From contig NZ_CAUI01000019.1 in assembly GCF_000350165.1 (NCBI RefSeq), positions 62,001 to 126,000 of the forward strand: 64,000 nt of DNA, written 5' to 3'. The stretch is from Halanaerobium saccharolyticum subsp. saccharolyticum DSM 6643 (lineage in GTDB: Bacteria > Bacillota > Halanaerobiia > Halanaerobiales > Halanaerobiaceae). How positions within the stretch are numbered: position 1 is the stretch's first letter; every line of letters starts with the position of its first letter. The notes beneath the pieces were generated by a model. It saw nothing but the letters and a program-made list of their open reading frames with translations, had not been told where the DNA came from and did no database searches. Shown here one piece after another: positions 43,732 to 53,224 of the stretch. Made by a program: the position numbers and the translations under genes.

Positions 43732-44619
43732 ATGGAAAAAGAAAATATGCGTTATCAACAGGGTAAAAAAATATCAATAATCAGCCTTTTAAGTAATACT
43801 TTACTCGCTTTACTAAAAATATCAATAGGATTTTTTGCCAATAGCAAAGCCTTAATTGCAGATGGTTTTCATTCAGTTTCAGATATGGCATCAACTATTA
43901 TTGTAATGGCTAGTATTAAATTTTCGGAAACACCAGCAGATAAAAATCATCCTTATGGCCATGAAAAAGCTGAGGCTCTTGGAACCAATATTTTAGCAGT
44001 TATTTTAATTTTAACTGCTGTTTTTCTAGGAAGAGATGCAATTTTAACAATTATGAGTGGTAATATTGCTGAGCCTGGGAGCTGGGCTTTGTTTGCCGCT
44101 TTTATTTCAATTATAGTAAAAGAATTACTATATAGATTTACTATAAAAATTGGAGAAGAAATTAACAGTCGAGGCTTGATCGCAGACGCTCATCATCATC
44201 GTTCAGATGCATTCTCATCAATTGCAGCTTTAATTGGAATTGGGGGAGCAAAATTGGGATTTAGATTTTTAGATCCGCTTGCTGGTTTAGTTGTAGCTTT
44301 TCTAATTTTAAAAGTTGGTTATGAAATTATGAGAGATACTTCTTATGAATTAATGGATGGTCGTCCAGCAAAAGGAAAAATTAATGAAATTCGAGAGTTG
44401 GCAGCAGCAATAAATGGAGTTATTGAAATTCATGATATTAAGCTGAGAAGTTATGGCCCAAATTATATTGTTGATTTAAAAATAGTTGTTGAGGATCAAC
44501 TTTCAGTAGTTGAGGGACACAATATAGCCTGTCGGGTAGAAAATGAAATTATAAATAACAGTGAAGATGTAAAGGATGTAATGGTACATGTAGATCCGCT
44601 TTCCATCCATCAAAATTAA
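43732..44619 (+). CDS. Cation diffusion facilitator family metal exporter
   Basis: A 295-residue exporter of divalent metals such as Fe2+, Zn2+ or Mn2+. Six membrane helices are followed by a cytoplasmic metal-sensing domain (about residue 205 onward, ELAAAINGVIEIHDIKLRSYGPNYIVDLKIVVE). The transport-site motifs are HSVSDM in ADGFHSVSDMAS and HHRSDAFSS, that is the HxxxD pair, and HPYGHEKAE in the second loop. The family cannot be assigned to one metal by these residues alone. ATG 43732 follows AGGTGG; GTG 43723 is in frame. It is divergent from lytS. Confidence 0.9.
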   Translation: MEKENMRYQQGKKISIISLLSNTLLALLKISIGFFANSKALIADGFHSVSDMASTIIVMASIKFSETPADKNHPYGHEKAEALGTNILAVILILTAVFLGRDAILTIMSGNIAEPGSWALFAAFISIIVKELLYRFTIKIGEEINSRGLIADAHHHRSDAFSSIAALIGIGGAKLGFRFLDPLAGLVVAFLILKVGYEIMRDTSYELMDGRPAKGKINEIRELAAAINGVIEIHDIKLRSYGPNYIVDLKIVVEDQLSVVEGHNIACRVENEIINNSEDVKDVMVHVDPLSIHQN

Positions 44620-44654
44620 GAATTTCACTATTTTCAATATAGGAGAGAAAAGCA

Positions 44655-46499
44655 TTGTTAAAAATAATTACTATAATAAAAGATGTAATAGAAAAAAATA
44701 AAATAAAAACTTATCTCAATCGTGCTAAAAGAAAGATTAAAAATATAGATTTTGAGCTAGTTAAAGAATTTGATGATAATCGGCAGGCAGTTAATTATCT
44801 TTATCAAAATGATGATATTGATATAATAATAGTTGAAAATAAGGCTGGAGAAATTTTTTCAGGGCTTGATTTATTAACTTTGGCAGAAAAAGAATTTACT
44901 AAATCAAGTATTATGCTTTTAAACGAGACTGACAATGAATTAGAGCTTAATTATGAAAACATTAATAATTTAACAGCTATTTTCAATAAAAATGAAAGCT
45001 ATTCATTATTTGCTAATCATTTATTGCTAACAATGCTTAAGCAGCAAAGAAAAAATGATAAATTGAAAAAAGAAGAAGATAAGTTAAATGATTATCGTAC
45101 AATTATTGACCATACACATGATGCGATATTTTTAGTTAAAGTTGACTGTGATAATAATTTTTATTATAAAAGAATTAATGGAACTCATCAACGTTTAACA
45201 GCACTAACTAATGAAGAGATAAGGGGTAAAAAAATTAAAGAAATTTTTGATAAAGAAGTTGCAGAAAAGTTAAAAGAAAATTACAGTAAATGCTTAAAGA
45301 AAAAAGGGAGAATTAATTATACTGAAAAATTAGATTTTCCTGCTGGGGAAAAAATATGGCAGACTACATTATATCCAGTTATGAAAAATGGCAGAGTTGA
45401 AGAAATTGTGGGAGCTTCTTATGATATCAGTGACTTAAAAGAAAAAGAGGAAAGATTAAATTATATAAAAAGATATGACAGGCTAACTGGCTTATATAAT
45501 AAAGAATATTTTAATCATCTATTTGAAGAGTTGAATAAAAGTAAAAAAGATAATTTAGCATTAATTTTAATTAATGTAGAAAACTTTCATTTAGTAAATA
45601 AATTTTTTGGTTATCAGCAGGGTAATGTACTTTTAAAAGAAATAGCTTCTATTCTTGTTAAAATCAGAGGAAAAGATAAAATTGCAGCTCATTTATCTAA
45701 TGATCACTTTGCTGTAATTTTGAAAAACAAAAATGATTCTGAAGTAGATCAAACACTAGATTTTATTAAAAACGAACTTGCAAAATTAAATATTAATGGA
45801 ATTTATATAGATACTGCTGCAGTTTCAATGTTTAAAAGTAATAATAAAACAACTGCTCAAGACTTTTTTTGTGATGGGATTTCAAAAATAAATTTTAATA
45901 GACATAAACAGAGCCAAGAAAGTAAATTTTACAATTCATTAATGAACTACATAGAAGACAATAATTATATAAATTTACGTAATGGTGGTGAGTTATTAAA
46001 AATATCAGAAAAGGCTGCAGATTATTTTAATTTAAATCAAAAAGAAAAGACTGATTTATTGCTTTTAGCAAGGCATTATGATCTGGGTAAATTAACTCTT
46101 AATAAAAATATTGTTAAAAAAGGTGAAAAATTAACAACAGAAGAATGGGATGAATATCAAAAATATGTAATAAATTCAACAAATTTTGTGGCTTATTATC
46201 ATGATTTAATTGGTATATGTAATCTTATTTATTCTCATCACGAGCATTATGATGGAAGTGGTTGGCCGGAAGCTTTAAATGGTGATCAAATACCTTATTT
46301 GAGCAGATTATTTGCTGTAATTAATTTTTACAGCAAGGTGAAATCAAATATTTACTTTCCTCTGCTTAAAGATAAATATTATTTTGGTGCTTTGGAGGAT
46401 CAAGAAATCATTAAAGAATTTAATCACTATAAATCAAAGATATTTGATCCAGAAATTGTGGATAGATTCATTGATTTTTTAAATAATGAAAATAAATAG
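44655..46499 (+). CDS. PAS-GGDEF-HD-GYP protein with both catalytic signatures degenerate
   Basis: A 614-residue cytoplasmic signalling protein. Residues 1-125 resemble a receiver fold; 150-275 are a PAS domain (DYRTIIDHTHDAIFLVKVD, EIVGASYDISDLKE); 280-425 a GGDEF-like domain opening RYDRLTGLYNKEYFNHLF but with LSNDHFAV in place of GGDEF; 445-610 an HD-GYP-like domain. There the HDIGK motif reads HYDLGK (histidine shifted, the paired position is tyrosine) and HHExxDGxGYP reads HHEHYDGSGWP. Neither c-di-GMP synthesis nor normal hydrolysis is assured, so a receptor or relay role is possible. TTG 44655 follows AGGAGAG. Confidence 0.83.
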   Translation: MLKIITIIKDVIEKNKIKTYLNRAKRKIKNIDFELVKEFDDNRQAVNYLYQNDDIDIIIVENKAGEIFSGLDLLTLAEKEFTKSSIMLLNETDNELELNYENINNLTAIFNKNESYSLFANHLLLTMLKQQRKNDKLKKEEDKLNDYRTIIDHTHDAIFLVKVDCDNNFYYKRINGTHQRLTALTNEEIRGKKIKEIFDKEVAEKLKENYSKCLKKKGRINYTEKLDFPAGEKIWQTTLYPVMKNGRVEEIVGASYDISDLKEKEERLNYIKRYDRLTGLYNKEYFNHLFEELNKSKKDNLALILINVENFHLVNKFFGYQQGNVLLKEIASILVKIRGKDKIAAHLSNDHFAVILKNKNDSEVDQTLDFIKNELAKLNINGIYIDTAAVSMFKSNNKTTAQDFFCDGISKINFNRHKQSQESKFYNSLMNYIEDNNYINLRNGGELLKISEKAADYFNLNQKEKTDLLLLARHYDLGKLTLNKNIVKKGEKLTTEEWDEYQKYVINSTNFVAYYHDLIGICNLIYSHHEHYDGSGWPEALNGDQIPYLSRLFAVINFYSKVKSNIYFPLLKDKYYFGALEDQEIIKEFNHYKSKIFDPEIVDRFIDFLNNENK

Positions 46500-46522
46500 A
46501 AAATAACGAATTTAATTTGATG

Positions 46523-46722
46523 TTATCCACAAGTTACTAACAAAACAGGTGTTTTATCCACAGTTGTTAACATTTAATTAACAAAAATTGTGGATAAATA
46601 TCAGCAGTTACCAACAACTTATCCACAATCTGTGGATATTAAAAATGATTATTACTTACAATAGGCAATAATTTGTAATAAATTACCATTTTATCAGGGT
46701 ATAAAAAAATAAATGTGGATAA
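46523..46722. other. Cluster of six DnaA boxes
   Basis: Perfect TTATCCACA boxes lie at 46523-46531, 46554-46562 and 46619-46627 on the plus strand and at 46589-46597 and 46714-46722 on the minus strand; a sixth at 46631-46639 has one mismatch. The remaining sequence is very AT-rich, particularly 46640-46713. dnaA, dnaN or other origin genes are not nearby, and neighbouring genes run in the same direction on both sides, so a DnaA-titration or regulatory locus is more likely than the main origin. Confidence 0.8.
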
Positions 46723-46740
46723 CTAATAGGGAGGTAAAAA

Positions 46741-47793
46741 ATGAGAAAATTTTCTCGAATTAAATCAAGTGAGATTGGTCATACACCGGGAACTTTACAT
46801 GGTATAGATAAAAAAATTGATGCAGAAATTGAATTAATTCAATTTAATGCTGATCAAGTAGAGAGAAAAATGATTGAAGAATTTTCTCTAGCTACTATTG
46901 AAAATGATAATTATATTAGTTGGATTAATATTACAGGTATCCATGATGTAGAATTAGTTAAAGAGATTGGCAATTTAATAAATCTACATCCGCTTACCTT
47001 AGAGGACATTACTAATACTAGACAGCGTCCCAAAAAGGAAGAATTTGATAATTATATTATAACTATTTTAGATATGTTGAGTTATCAAGGAGAATACATA
47101 AAGTCAGAACAAGTTAGTTTAATTTTATTAGAAAATACAGTTATTACCTTCCAGGAGGCTCATGGAGATGACTTTAATCCAGTTCGGACTAGACTTGAAG
47201 AAAATAAAGGGCAGATAAGAAAGAAGAAGGCTGATTACTTATTTTATGCTCTTTTAGATTCAATAGTGGATAATTATTTTCATATATTAGAACGAAATGA
47301 AGAGGTGCTGGAAGAATTAGATGATTTGGTTGTTGCAGCTAAAACCGGACCTGATACCTTAGAAAATATACAGGATTTAAAGCAGGAAATAGTATTTTTA
47401 CGTAAAACTATTTGGCCTTTAAATACTATTTTTGGTAATCTTTATCGGGTTGAATCACCTTTGTTATCTAAAGAAACAGACTATTATTTGCGTGATGTTT
47501 ATGATCATATAGGTCAGTTAATGGATGAAATTGATGTCAGTCGTGATATGCTATCCAGTATGCTGGATATTTATCTTTCTAATAAAAGTAATAAAATGAA
47601 TGAAGTAATGCAATTTTTAACAATAATTTCAACGATTTTTATTCCCCTTACTTTTATTGCTGGAGTGTATGGAATGAATTTTAGTTATATGCCAGAATTA
47701 GACTATAAAATTGCTTATCCAGTTGTAATGTTTCTGATGTTTGTAATTGCAATTATTCAACTTATTTATTTTAGGAAAAAGAAATGGCTCTAG
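46741..47793 (+). CDS. corA: CorA-type magnesium/cobalt channel
   Basis: A 350-residue divalent-cation channel. The N-terminal two thirds are the cytoplasmic sensor (WINITGIHDVELVKEIGNLINLHPLTLEDITNTRQRPKKEEFDNYIITILDML); two membrane helices end the protein. The selectivity motif GMN is at 311-313 in GVYGMNFSYMPELDY, followed by a basic C terminus FRKKKWL. GGGAGG precedes ATG; a DnaA box lies 19 bases upstream of the start. Its last 10 bases overlap the DUF445 gene, so the two are translationally coupled. Confidence 0.95.
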   Translation: MRKFSRIKSSEIGHTPGTLHGIDKKIDAEIELIQFNADQVERKMIEEFSLATIENDNYISWINITGIHDVELVKEIGNLINLHPLTLEDITNTRQRPKKEEFDNYIITILDMLSYQGEYIKSEQVSLILLENTVITFQEAHGDDFNPVRTRLEENKGQIRKKKADYLFYALLDSIVDNYFHILERNEEVLEELDDLVVAAKTGPDTLENIQDLKQEIVFLRKTIWPLNTIFGNLYRVESPLLSKETDYYLRDVYDHIGQLMDEIDVSRDMLSSMLDIYLSNKSNKMNEVMQFLTIISTIFIPLTFIAGVYGMNFSYMPELDYKIAYPVVMFLMFVIAIIQLIYFRKKKWL

Positions 47794-50700
47794 ATCTATT
47801 AGCAATTATTTCAGCAGCTGGTACAGGAGCAGTCACTGGTTATCTAACAAATAATCTGGCACTAAAGATGATTTTCAAAGAGTATGGACCACTTGGGGGA
47901 GTGGTTATTAAGACTAAAGAAGAATTTATTGATAGTATTTCTGACCTGGTAGAAAGGGATCTAATTAACCACCAGACTTTGAAGGAGGAATTTTCTCGTC
48001 CGGAGTTTAAAGAAAATTTTACTCGGAGCCTAAATGATTTTTTAAATATTTATTTAGATCAGAGAACTAAAGAAGTTATTTTAAGTGATCTTCCTGGCTG
48101 GGAAGAAAATTATGAACTTTTAGCATCTCTTCTTGGAAATAGTTCAGTTAAGGTTCTACAGGAAATTACAGAATATCTAACTAAGGAGAAACTTGATAAA
48201 ATAATTTCTCAGTCTGAACTACAGAGTCTGCTGCAGGAAATCTATCTCAAAACTATAGATGAGGCAGAGCAAAAAGGAAGCCTTGAAAACGTCAGCCTTG
48301 GTCTTTATCAGGAACTAAAAGATAAAAAGCTGGAGCAGCTATTAAGCAGTGAGCTTCAGTTTGAGTTAAAGAATTTTATGAAAGAGGGAATCAGTTTTTT
48401 TGCTGAAAACTATCAGAATCTAGATCAGCAAAGCAGAACTGAATTTAAAGATAAAATTAAGGAGCTTTTTAATCTAGAAAATCTAGCTGGTTCTTTAATG
48501 GAAGAGCTAAAAGAAATTAAAATTAGTGATTTATTTAAAACAGCTGCAGAACTGGATGAATTGAAGCAGAATAAAATTTTGCAGAAGACTTTGAGTGAGA
48601 TTTTGCTCAACTTAAAAATTGAAGTTGATAACTCTGACTTAAAAATTGAAAATTTATTAACTGAGAAGCTGGAAAAAAAGATAGTTGCAGATCTGACGGC
48701 TCTTATTAGTGAATCAGAAACTAAAATTTTAAGCTTCTTGGAGTCTGAAGCAGAAGATTTAAATAGACTTATTTTAGAATCAGTGGAGGCTGAGATTGAA
48801 GCCAGCACTGGTTTTAAGGCAATGAGCCGGCAGGGGATTTACAGTAAATACCAAGAAAACATAGAAGAATACGGTTTACCTGTAACCCATTTAAAAAAAT
48901 CGCTTTCAGAAAAATTGAATTCTGAGAGCCAAGAGCTGGCAGAGTCTCTTTTGGCCAAAATTAAAGATTTTAGTTTAAAGCAGCTGCTTAACGGGGTTGA
49001 TTTTAAAGCTCAGGCCGGTGAATTAGAAAATATTATTTGGGATTTTTATCAGCAAAATCAAGAAAAACAGCTGTTTGAGCTTTTCTCAGACGATGTTTTT
49101 CAACAGCAGCAGTTTGAAGAAAAAATAATTGAGTTTTTGTTTTCTCTGCTCAAGAAGTTGATTGGTAAAGAAGAATCAGTAGATTTAGTCGGTGACTATT
49201 TGGCTGAATTCAAACTGCAGGATGTGATTACTAAAGAAAATCTGATTGAAAAAAGCAGACAAAATTCAGATCAAATCTATCAGTATCTACGCCAAAATAA
49301 TTTTATTGCAGGCGAGCTGAGTCAGTATCTAAATAATGAATTTTTTGCTCTCGTTAATTCCGAATTAACTGCCAATCAGTCTCAGCTTAAGCAGGAAGCA
49401 GGAAATTATTTTAAAGGTATTGAACAGAATTTTGCTGACAGAGAGTTAAAAGAGCTTTATCAATTACTTAAAGGCGAAGGAACTGTTGTTAAGTTAACTG
49501 ATTCAATTACAACTTTCTTTTATAATAATCTACCTGAACTAATCGAAGGTCGGGTGGCCCAGGCAGCAGCAGCAAACTTACATCAGCTTTCTGATCAGGA
49601 AGTTCAGCAGGCGATTGAGGATTTTATGGGGAAAGAGTTAAAACCAATTACTTATTTAGGTGCACTTTTAGGTGCAGCAGCCGGTCTAATCTTTGCTTTT
49701 AGTGGGGCAGAGGCAGCAATCTTTAATTCCACCCCTCTTTGGTTGAATTATTTGAGTTCCGCTGTATTATATGGGGGTGTGGGCTGGTTAACCAATGTGC
49801 TGGCCATCTGGATGATTTTTCATCCCTATGCAGCAAAAAGAGTTGGAGGCTTAAAAATTCCATTTACGCCTGGAGTTGTAGCCAAAAACAGGAGTCGTTT
49901 TGCTGATTCAATGGGTAAATTTGTAGAAAAAGAACTGCTTAAAGCAGATTCAGCTGCAGAGATCATTGAAAAAAATCGCAGTCATATTAAAGAAACTATA
50001 TTAGAGTATTTTGAGCAGAATGATTATCAGCAGTTTTTTGATCTGCTCAAAGATAATAATAATTTTTTGGCTGCCGAAGTATTGGCGAAAATTGATAAGC
50101 TAATTTTGAATTTTGATGATGAAAATCTAGCAGAGATTAAAGAACCATTTAATCAAAAACTAAATAAATATCTAGATAAAAAGCTTTCAGGAATAAATTT
50201 TGCAGAAATGATTAATTCTTATCTTGTAAATAACGAACTTGATTTGACAAGACTGCAGGATCAGCTTATTTCAAAGTTTGATCTAGGAAAAATTACAGCA
50301 GCCTTGGGGGGAGAATATAATTTTAATCTTAATTCAGCTCAGTTAAAAAAATTGCTTAAGAATAAAGAACTTTATCCCTTTTTGAAATTCATTATGCCGG
50401 AACTTTTAAATACAGAAATTGATTATAATTTAAAAGGAAAGCTAATAGAAATTTTAGAAACAAATTCTGGGTATTATCTTGATCAGGGACTGAATTTTAT
50501 CAATCAGCAGCAGGAAAAAACAGCTCAGCTAATTAACTTCAAAAAAGATGAGATTATTGAGGCGGAAAAAGAGAAAAAAGGCGGGCTTTTAAAAAATACT
50601 ATGATTTCAGGTGCCGTTTATATGGCTGATCTGGATGAATTTGTTGATTCCGTTACAGCAAGGGTTTTTGAACGTTTAGAAACGGAGTATTTTGTAGAAA

Positions 50701-51533
50701 AAAGGTCTAAGTTAGAAAATATGTATTTTAAACTGCTTGCTGAGACAAATGAGAGTGAATTTTTGAGTAGTGAAAAGATTAATTTAAGCCAGCTTTTAAG
50801 TAATTTCTTTGCTTCCAGGCAGGGATCTGATTTATTGACAGAAGTTCTTTACTTAAGTGAAGCTGAGATAAATGAGCTGCTGGAAGCAGGCTTGAGGGAG
50901 GAAAAAGAGGATTTATTTATCTTTGAGCTGGAAATAGAAGCAGATAAGATTGAGTATTTTATCAATCATCATTTAAAAATTGAACAGAAATTACAGCTTC
51001 TGCTTAAATTGAAAAATCTGATGGCAGAGGATTTAATTGAAGGGGAAGTAGAACAGCTTTTAAGTGAGGTAGAACTTAAAAGTTTTAACAGTGAACTCAG
51101 TCAGCTTTTTAAGAATAAAGAACTTATTTCTTTTGCACTAATAGATGATCAGCAGTTAAAAGAAATTTTAAATAATATTTCAGAGTTAATTAAAGAACCT
51201 GAGCTAAATGAACTCATTTTATCTCAGTCAGCAGCAGATATTGCTGGAGGAACTGAGTTGCTGTTAGAAAAAATGGACAGAGCCAGCTTAGAATATCTGC
51301 TTGAATTATTTATAGAAAGCGGAGTTGATAGCTTTAAGGCTAATTCGGAAGCTCTGCTTAAAAGTTTGGAGTTAAAGAAGTTGACAGCCGAAGAAATAAG
51401 CAAAATGAATCCAGCAGAGATTGAAGAGGTTTTTGACAGTTTTGCTGGCCGCTATTTTGCCCATCTTAAACAGTACGGGTGGTTTGGCGGGATCTTTGGT
51501 CTGCTGCAGCTTTTAATTAGGTCTTTGATTTAA
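47784..51533 (+). CDS. Giant DUF445 membrane protein, two fused DUF445 units
   Basis: A 1249-residue protein; ordinary DUF445 (YheB-type) proteins have about 400 residues. A first unit starts at the N terminus (GTGAVTGYLTNNLALKMIF, then TKEEFIDSISDLVERDL) and a second at about residue 625, after two hydrophobic helices (LGALLGAAAGLIFAFSG, WLNYLSSAVLYGGVGWLTNVLAIWMIFHPY) and the same PFTPGVVAKNRSRFADSMGKFVEKELL pattern. Long acidic, leucine-rich helical stretches, probably coiled coils, fill the space between, and a last hydrophobic segment (WFGGIFGLLQLLIRSLI) ends it. Function is unknown. It lies between corA and znuABC with tiny gaps, hinting at a metal-ion or envelope role. Confidence 0.85.
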   Translation: MALDLLAIISAAGTGAVTGYLTNNLALKMIFKEYGPLGGVVIKTKEEFIDSISDLVERDLINHQTLKEEFSRPEFKENFTRSLNDFLNIYLDQRTKEVILSDLPGWEENYELLASLLGNSSVKVLQEITEYLTKEKLDKIISQSELQSLLQEIYLKTIDEAEQKGSLENVSLGLYQELKDKKLEQLLSSELQFELKNFMKEGISFFAENYQNLDQQSRTEFKDKIKELFNLENLAGSLMEELKEIKISDLFKTAAELDELKQNKILQKTLSEILLNLKIEVDNSDLKIENLLTEKLEKKIVADLTALISESETKILSFLESEAEDLNRLILESVEAEIEASTGFKAMSRQGIYSKYQENIEEYGLPVTHLKKSLSEKLNSESQELAESLLAKIKDFSLKQLLNGVDFKAQAGELENIIWDFYQQNQEKQLFELFSDDVFQQQQFEEKIIEFLFSLLKKLIGKEESVDLVGDYLAEFKLQDVITKENLIEKSRQNSDQIYQYLRQNNFIAGELSQYLNNEFFALVNSELTANQSQLKQEAGNYFKGIEQNFADRELKELYQLLKGEGTVVKLTDSITTFFYNNLPELIEGRVAQAAAANLHQLSDQEVQQAIEDFMGKELKPITYLGALLGAAAGLIFAFSGAEAAIFNSTPLWLNYLSSAVLYGGVGWLTNVLAIWMIFHPYAAKRVGGLKIPFTPGVVAKNRSRFADSMGKFVEKELLKADSAAEIIEKNRSHIKETILEYFEQNDYQQFFDLLKDNNNFLAAEVLAKIDKLILNFDDENLAEIKEPFNQKLNKYLDKKLSGINFAEMINSYLVNNELDLTRLQDQLISKFDLGKITAALGGEYNFNLNSAQLKKLLKNKELYPFLKFIMPELLNTEIDYNLKGKLIEILETNSGYYLDQGLNFINQQQEKTAQLINFKKDEIIEAEKEKKGGLLKNTMISGAVYMADLDEFVDSVTARVFERLETEYFVEKRSKLENMYFKLLAETNESEFLSSEKINLSQLLSNFFASRQGSDLLTEVLYLSEAEINELLEAGLREEKEDLFIFELEIEADKIEYFINHHLKIEQKLQLLLKLKNLMAEDLIEGEVEQLLSEVELKSFNSELSQLFKNKELISFALIDDQQLKEILNNISELIKEPELNELILSQSAADIAGGTELLLEKMDRASLEYLLELFIESGVDSFKANSEALLKSLELKKLTAEEISKMNPAEIEEVFDSFAGRYFAHLKQYGWFGGIFGLLQLLIRSLI

Positions 51534-51557
51534 ACTGATAATTGGGAGATGAAAAAA

Positions 51558-52454
51558 ATGAAAAATTTGAGTATAACAATCATTGCTTTTTTGTTATTAT
51601 TAATCTTAGTTAATCTAAGTGTTGGAGCAGCTGAAGCAACAATAGCTGTGACTATTGTACCTCAGATAGAAATGTTAGAGGCCATTGCTGGAGAAAGAGT
51701 AGAAGTTATAGAGATGATTCCCAAAGGATTTAGTCCGGCTAATTACTCTCCTTCTCCATCAAAAATGAGAGCTTTTAGTGAAGCCAGCATCTATTTTTCG
51801 ATTGGAGTCCCGGCAGATATGCAGAATATTTTACCACGGGCAGAAGAAAGATCTGATTTAGAAGTGGTAAAATTATTTGAAAGAATTGAAGCCAAATATC
51901 CCCACCGCTACTTTGGGGAAGAGGATGCTGATCATGGACACAGTCATGCTGGGGGCAGAGATCCTCACATCTGGTTATCTCCAGCCCGTACAAGTTATAT
52001 GGTAGAAATTATGAGAGATGAATTAATAGAGCTTTTACCAGAATATGAAGCTGAATTTAAAGAAAATACAGATCAGTATTTAGAAAAACTAGCTGCAGTT
52101 GATCGGAAAAATAAAGAATTATTATCTTCATACAAAGGAGAGGCAATCTTAGTTTATCATCCTTCTTTTGGTTATTTTACCGAGCATTATGGATTAAAAA
52201 TGCTGTCGATTGAAAAAGATGGTAAAGAACCTGGCCCACAGCATCTACAGGAAATTATAGAAAATGCTAAAGAACAGGGAATCCAAAATGTTTTTTATCA
52301 GGCGGAAATTGACAGTACTAAAACGAGGGCGGTAGCCGAAGAACTTGGTGGAGAAATTGTAAAACTTAATCCTTTAGCAGAAAATTATATTGAAAACTTA
52401 GAAAAAATGGCTGCAGAAATGGCCGCTGAGCTAGCAGGAAGAGATGGTCAGTAG
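51558..52454 (+). CDS. znuA: Zinc ABC transporter periplasmic binding protein
   Basis: A zinc-type cluster A-I receptor of about 298 residues. A signal peptide (about 24 residues, LLLILVNLSVGA-AEA) is followed by IAVTIVPQIEMLEAIAGERVEVIEMIPKGFSPANYSPSPSKMRAFSEASIYFSIG. The charged loop EEDADHGHSHAGGRDPHIWLSP has the histidine-rich zinc loop and the first ligand region; HPSFGYFTEHYGLKMLSIEKDGKEPGPQHLQ holds the others. No lipobox. GGGAG precedes; I prefer ATG 51558 over ATG 51549 because it is nine bases from that site. It overlaps znuC by one base. Confidence 0.9.
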   Translation: MKNLSITIIAFLLLLILVNLSVGAAEATIAVTIVPQIEMLEAIAGERVEVIEMIPKGFSPANYSPSPSKMRAFSEASIYFSIGVPADMQNILPRAEERSDLEVVKLFERIEAKYPHRYFGEEDADHGHSHAGGRDPHIWLSPARTSYMVEIMRDELIELLPEYEAEFKENTDQYLEKLAAVDRKNKELLSSYKGEAILVYHPSFGYFTEHYGLKMLSIEKDGKEPGPQHLQEIIENAKEQGIQNVFYQAEIDSTKTRAVAEELGGEIVKLNPLAENYIENLEKMAAEMAAELAGRDGQ

Positions 52455-53224
52455 TGGCTTATGCAGTTGAATTGAAAAATGTTTCAGTTAAATATGGTAA
52501 TTTAGATGCTTTAAAAGATGTCAGTATTCAGGTTGAAGAAGGTTCTTTTTTAGGTATTATTGGACCTAATGGTGCTGGTAAAACTACTCTTTTAAAGGTT
52601 ATTCTGGGTTTGATTAAGCCAGAGGGAGAGGTCAAGATTTTTGGCCGTCCTCTGAGTCAGGCAATTGATAAAATTGGTTATGTTCCACAGGTCTCTAATT
52701 TTGACCGCAGTTTTCCAATCAATGTTTTAGATGTTGTTTTAATGGCTAAACTTGGTGGGAAAGTTAGGTTTTTTCATCAATATCGAAAAGAGGATATTGA
52801 GCAGGCGGAATCTGTTTTGGATCAACTTAATCTATTGCATCTTAAGGAGAGGCAAATTGGTAAGCTTTCTGGAGGGCAGCTGCAGAGGGTTTTAATTGCC
52901 CGTGGATTGGCAGTTGAGCCAGAAATTTTGCTTTTAGATGAGCCAACAGCCAGTGTTGATGCTAGTTCAACCTCCCAAATTTATGAATTATTAAAAGAAT
53001 TAAATAAGGAAAAAACAATTATTGTGGTAACTCATGATATGGCAGCAGTTTCTTCTTATTTTGATAGTTTGGCCTGTCTAAATGAAAAATTATATCATCA
53101 TGGAGATAAACATCTGGACCAGGAAACAACTAAACAGGTTTTTGGCTGTCCGGTTGATTTAATTGCTCACGGTCATCCTCACCATGTATTTGCTCCTCAC
53201 GGAGAGGAGGAAAATAATGATTGA
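52454..53224 (+). CDS. znuC: Zinc ABC transporter ATP-binding protein
   Basis: The 256-residue ATPase of the zinc importer: Walker A GPNGAGKTTLLK, Q-loop GYVPQVSNFDRSFPINVLDVVLMA, signature GKLSGGQLQRVLIARGLA, Walker B LLLDEPTASVDASS and the switch His in VVTHDMAAVS. GTG 52454 shares a base with the znuA stop TAG. The C terminus is unusually histidine-rich (HHGDKH, HGHPHHVFAPHGEE), a possible zinc sensor or chaperone tail. It overlaps znuB by 8 bases. Confidence 0.94.
   Translation: MAYAVELKNVSVKYGNLDALKDVSIQVEEGSFLGIIGPNGAGKTTLLKVILGLIKPEGEVKIFGRPLSQAIDKIGYVPQVSNFDRSFPINVLDVVLMAKLGGKVRFFHQYRKEDIEQAESVLDQLNLLHLKERQIGKLSGGQLQRVLIARGLAVEPEILLLDEPTASVDASSTSQIYELLKELNKEKTIIVVTHDMAAVSSYFDSLACLNEKLYHHGDKHLDQETTKQVFGCPVDLIAHGHPHHVFAPHGEEENND

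Noticed and set aside
46523-46722. Chromosomal origin of replication (oriC) at the DnaA-box cluster
   Set aside because: No dnaA, dnaN, rpmH, gidA or parAB genes are near and genes on both sides run in the same direction. I list it as a DnaA-box cluster and leave the origin as one option to test.
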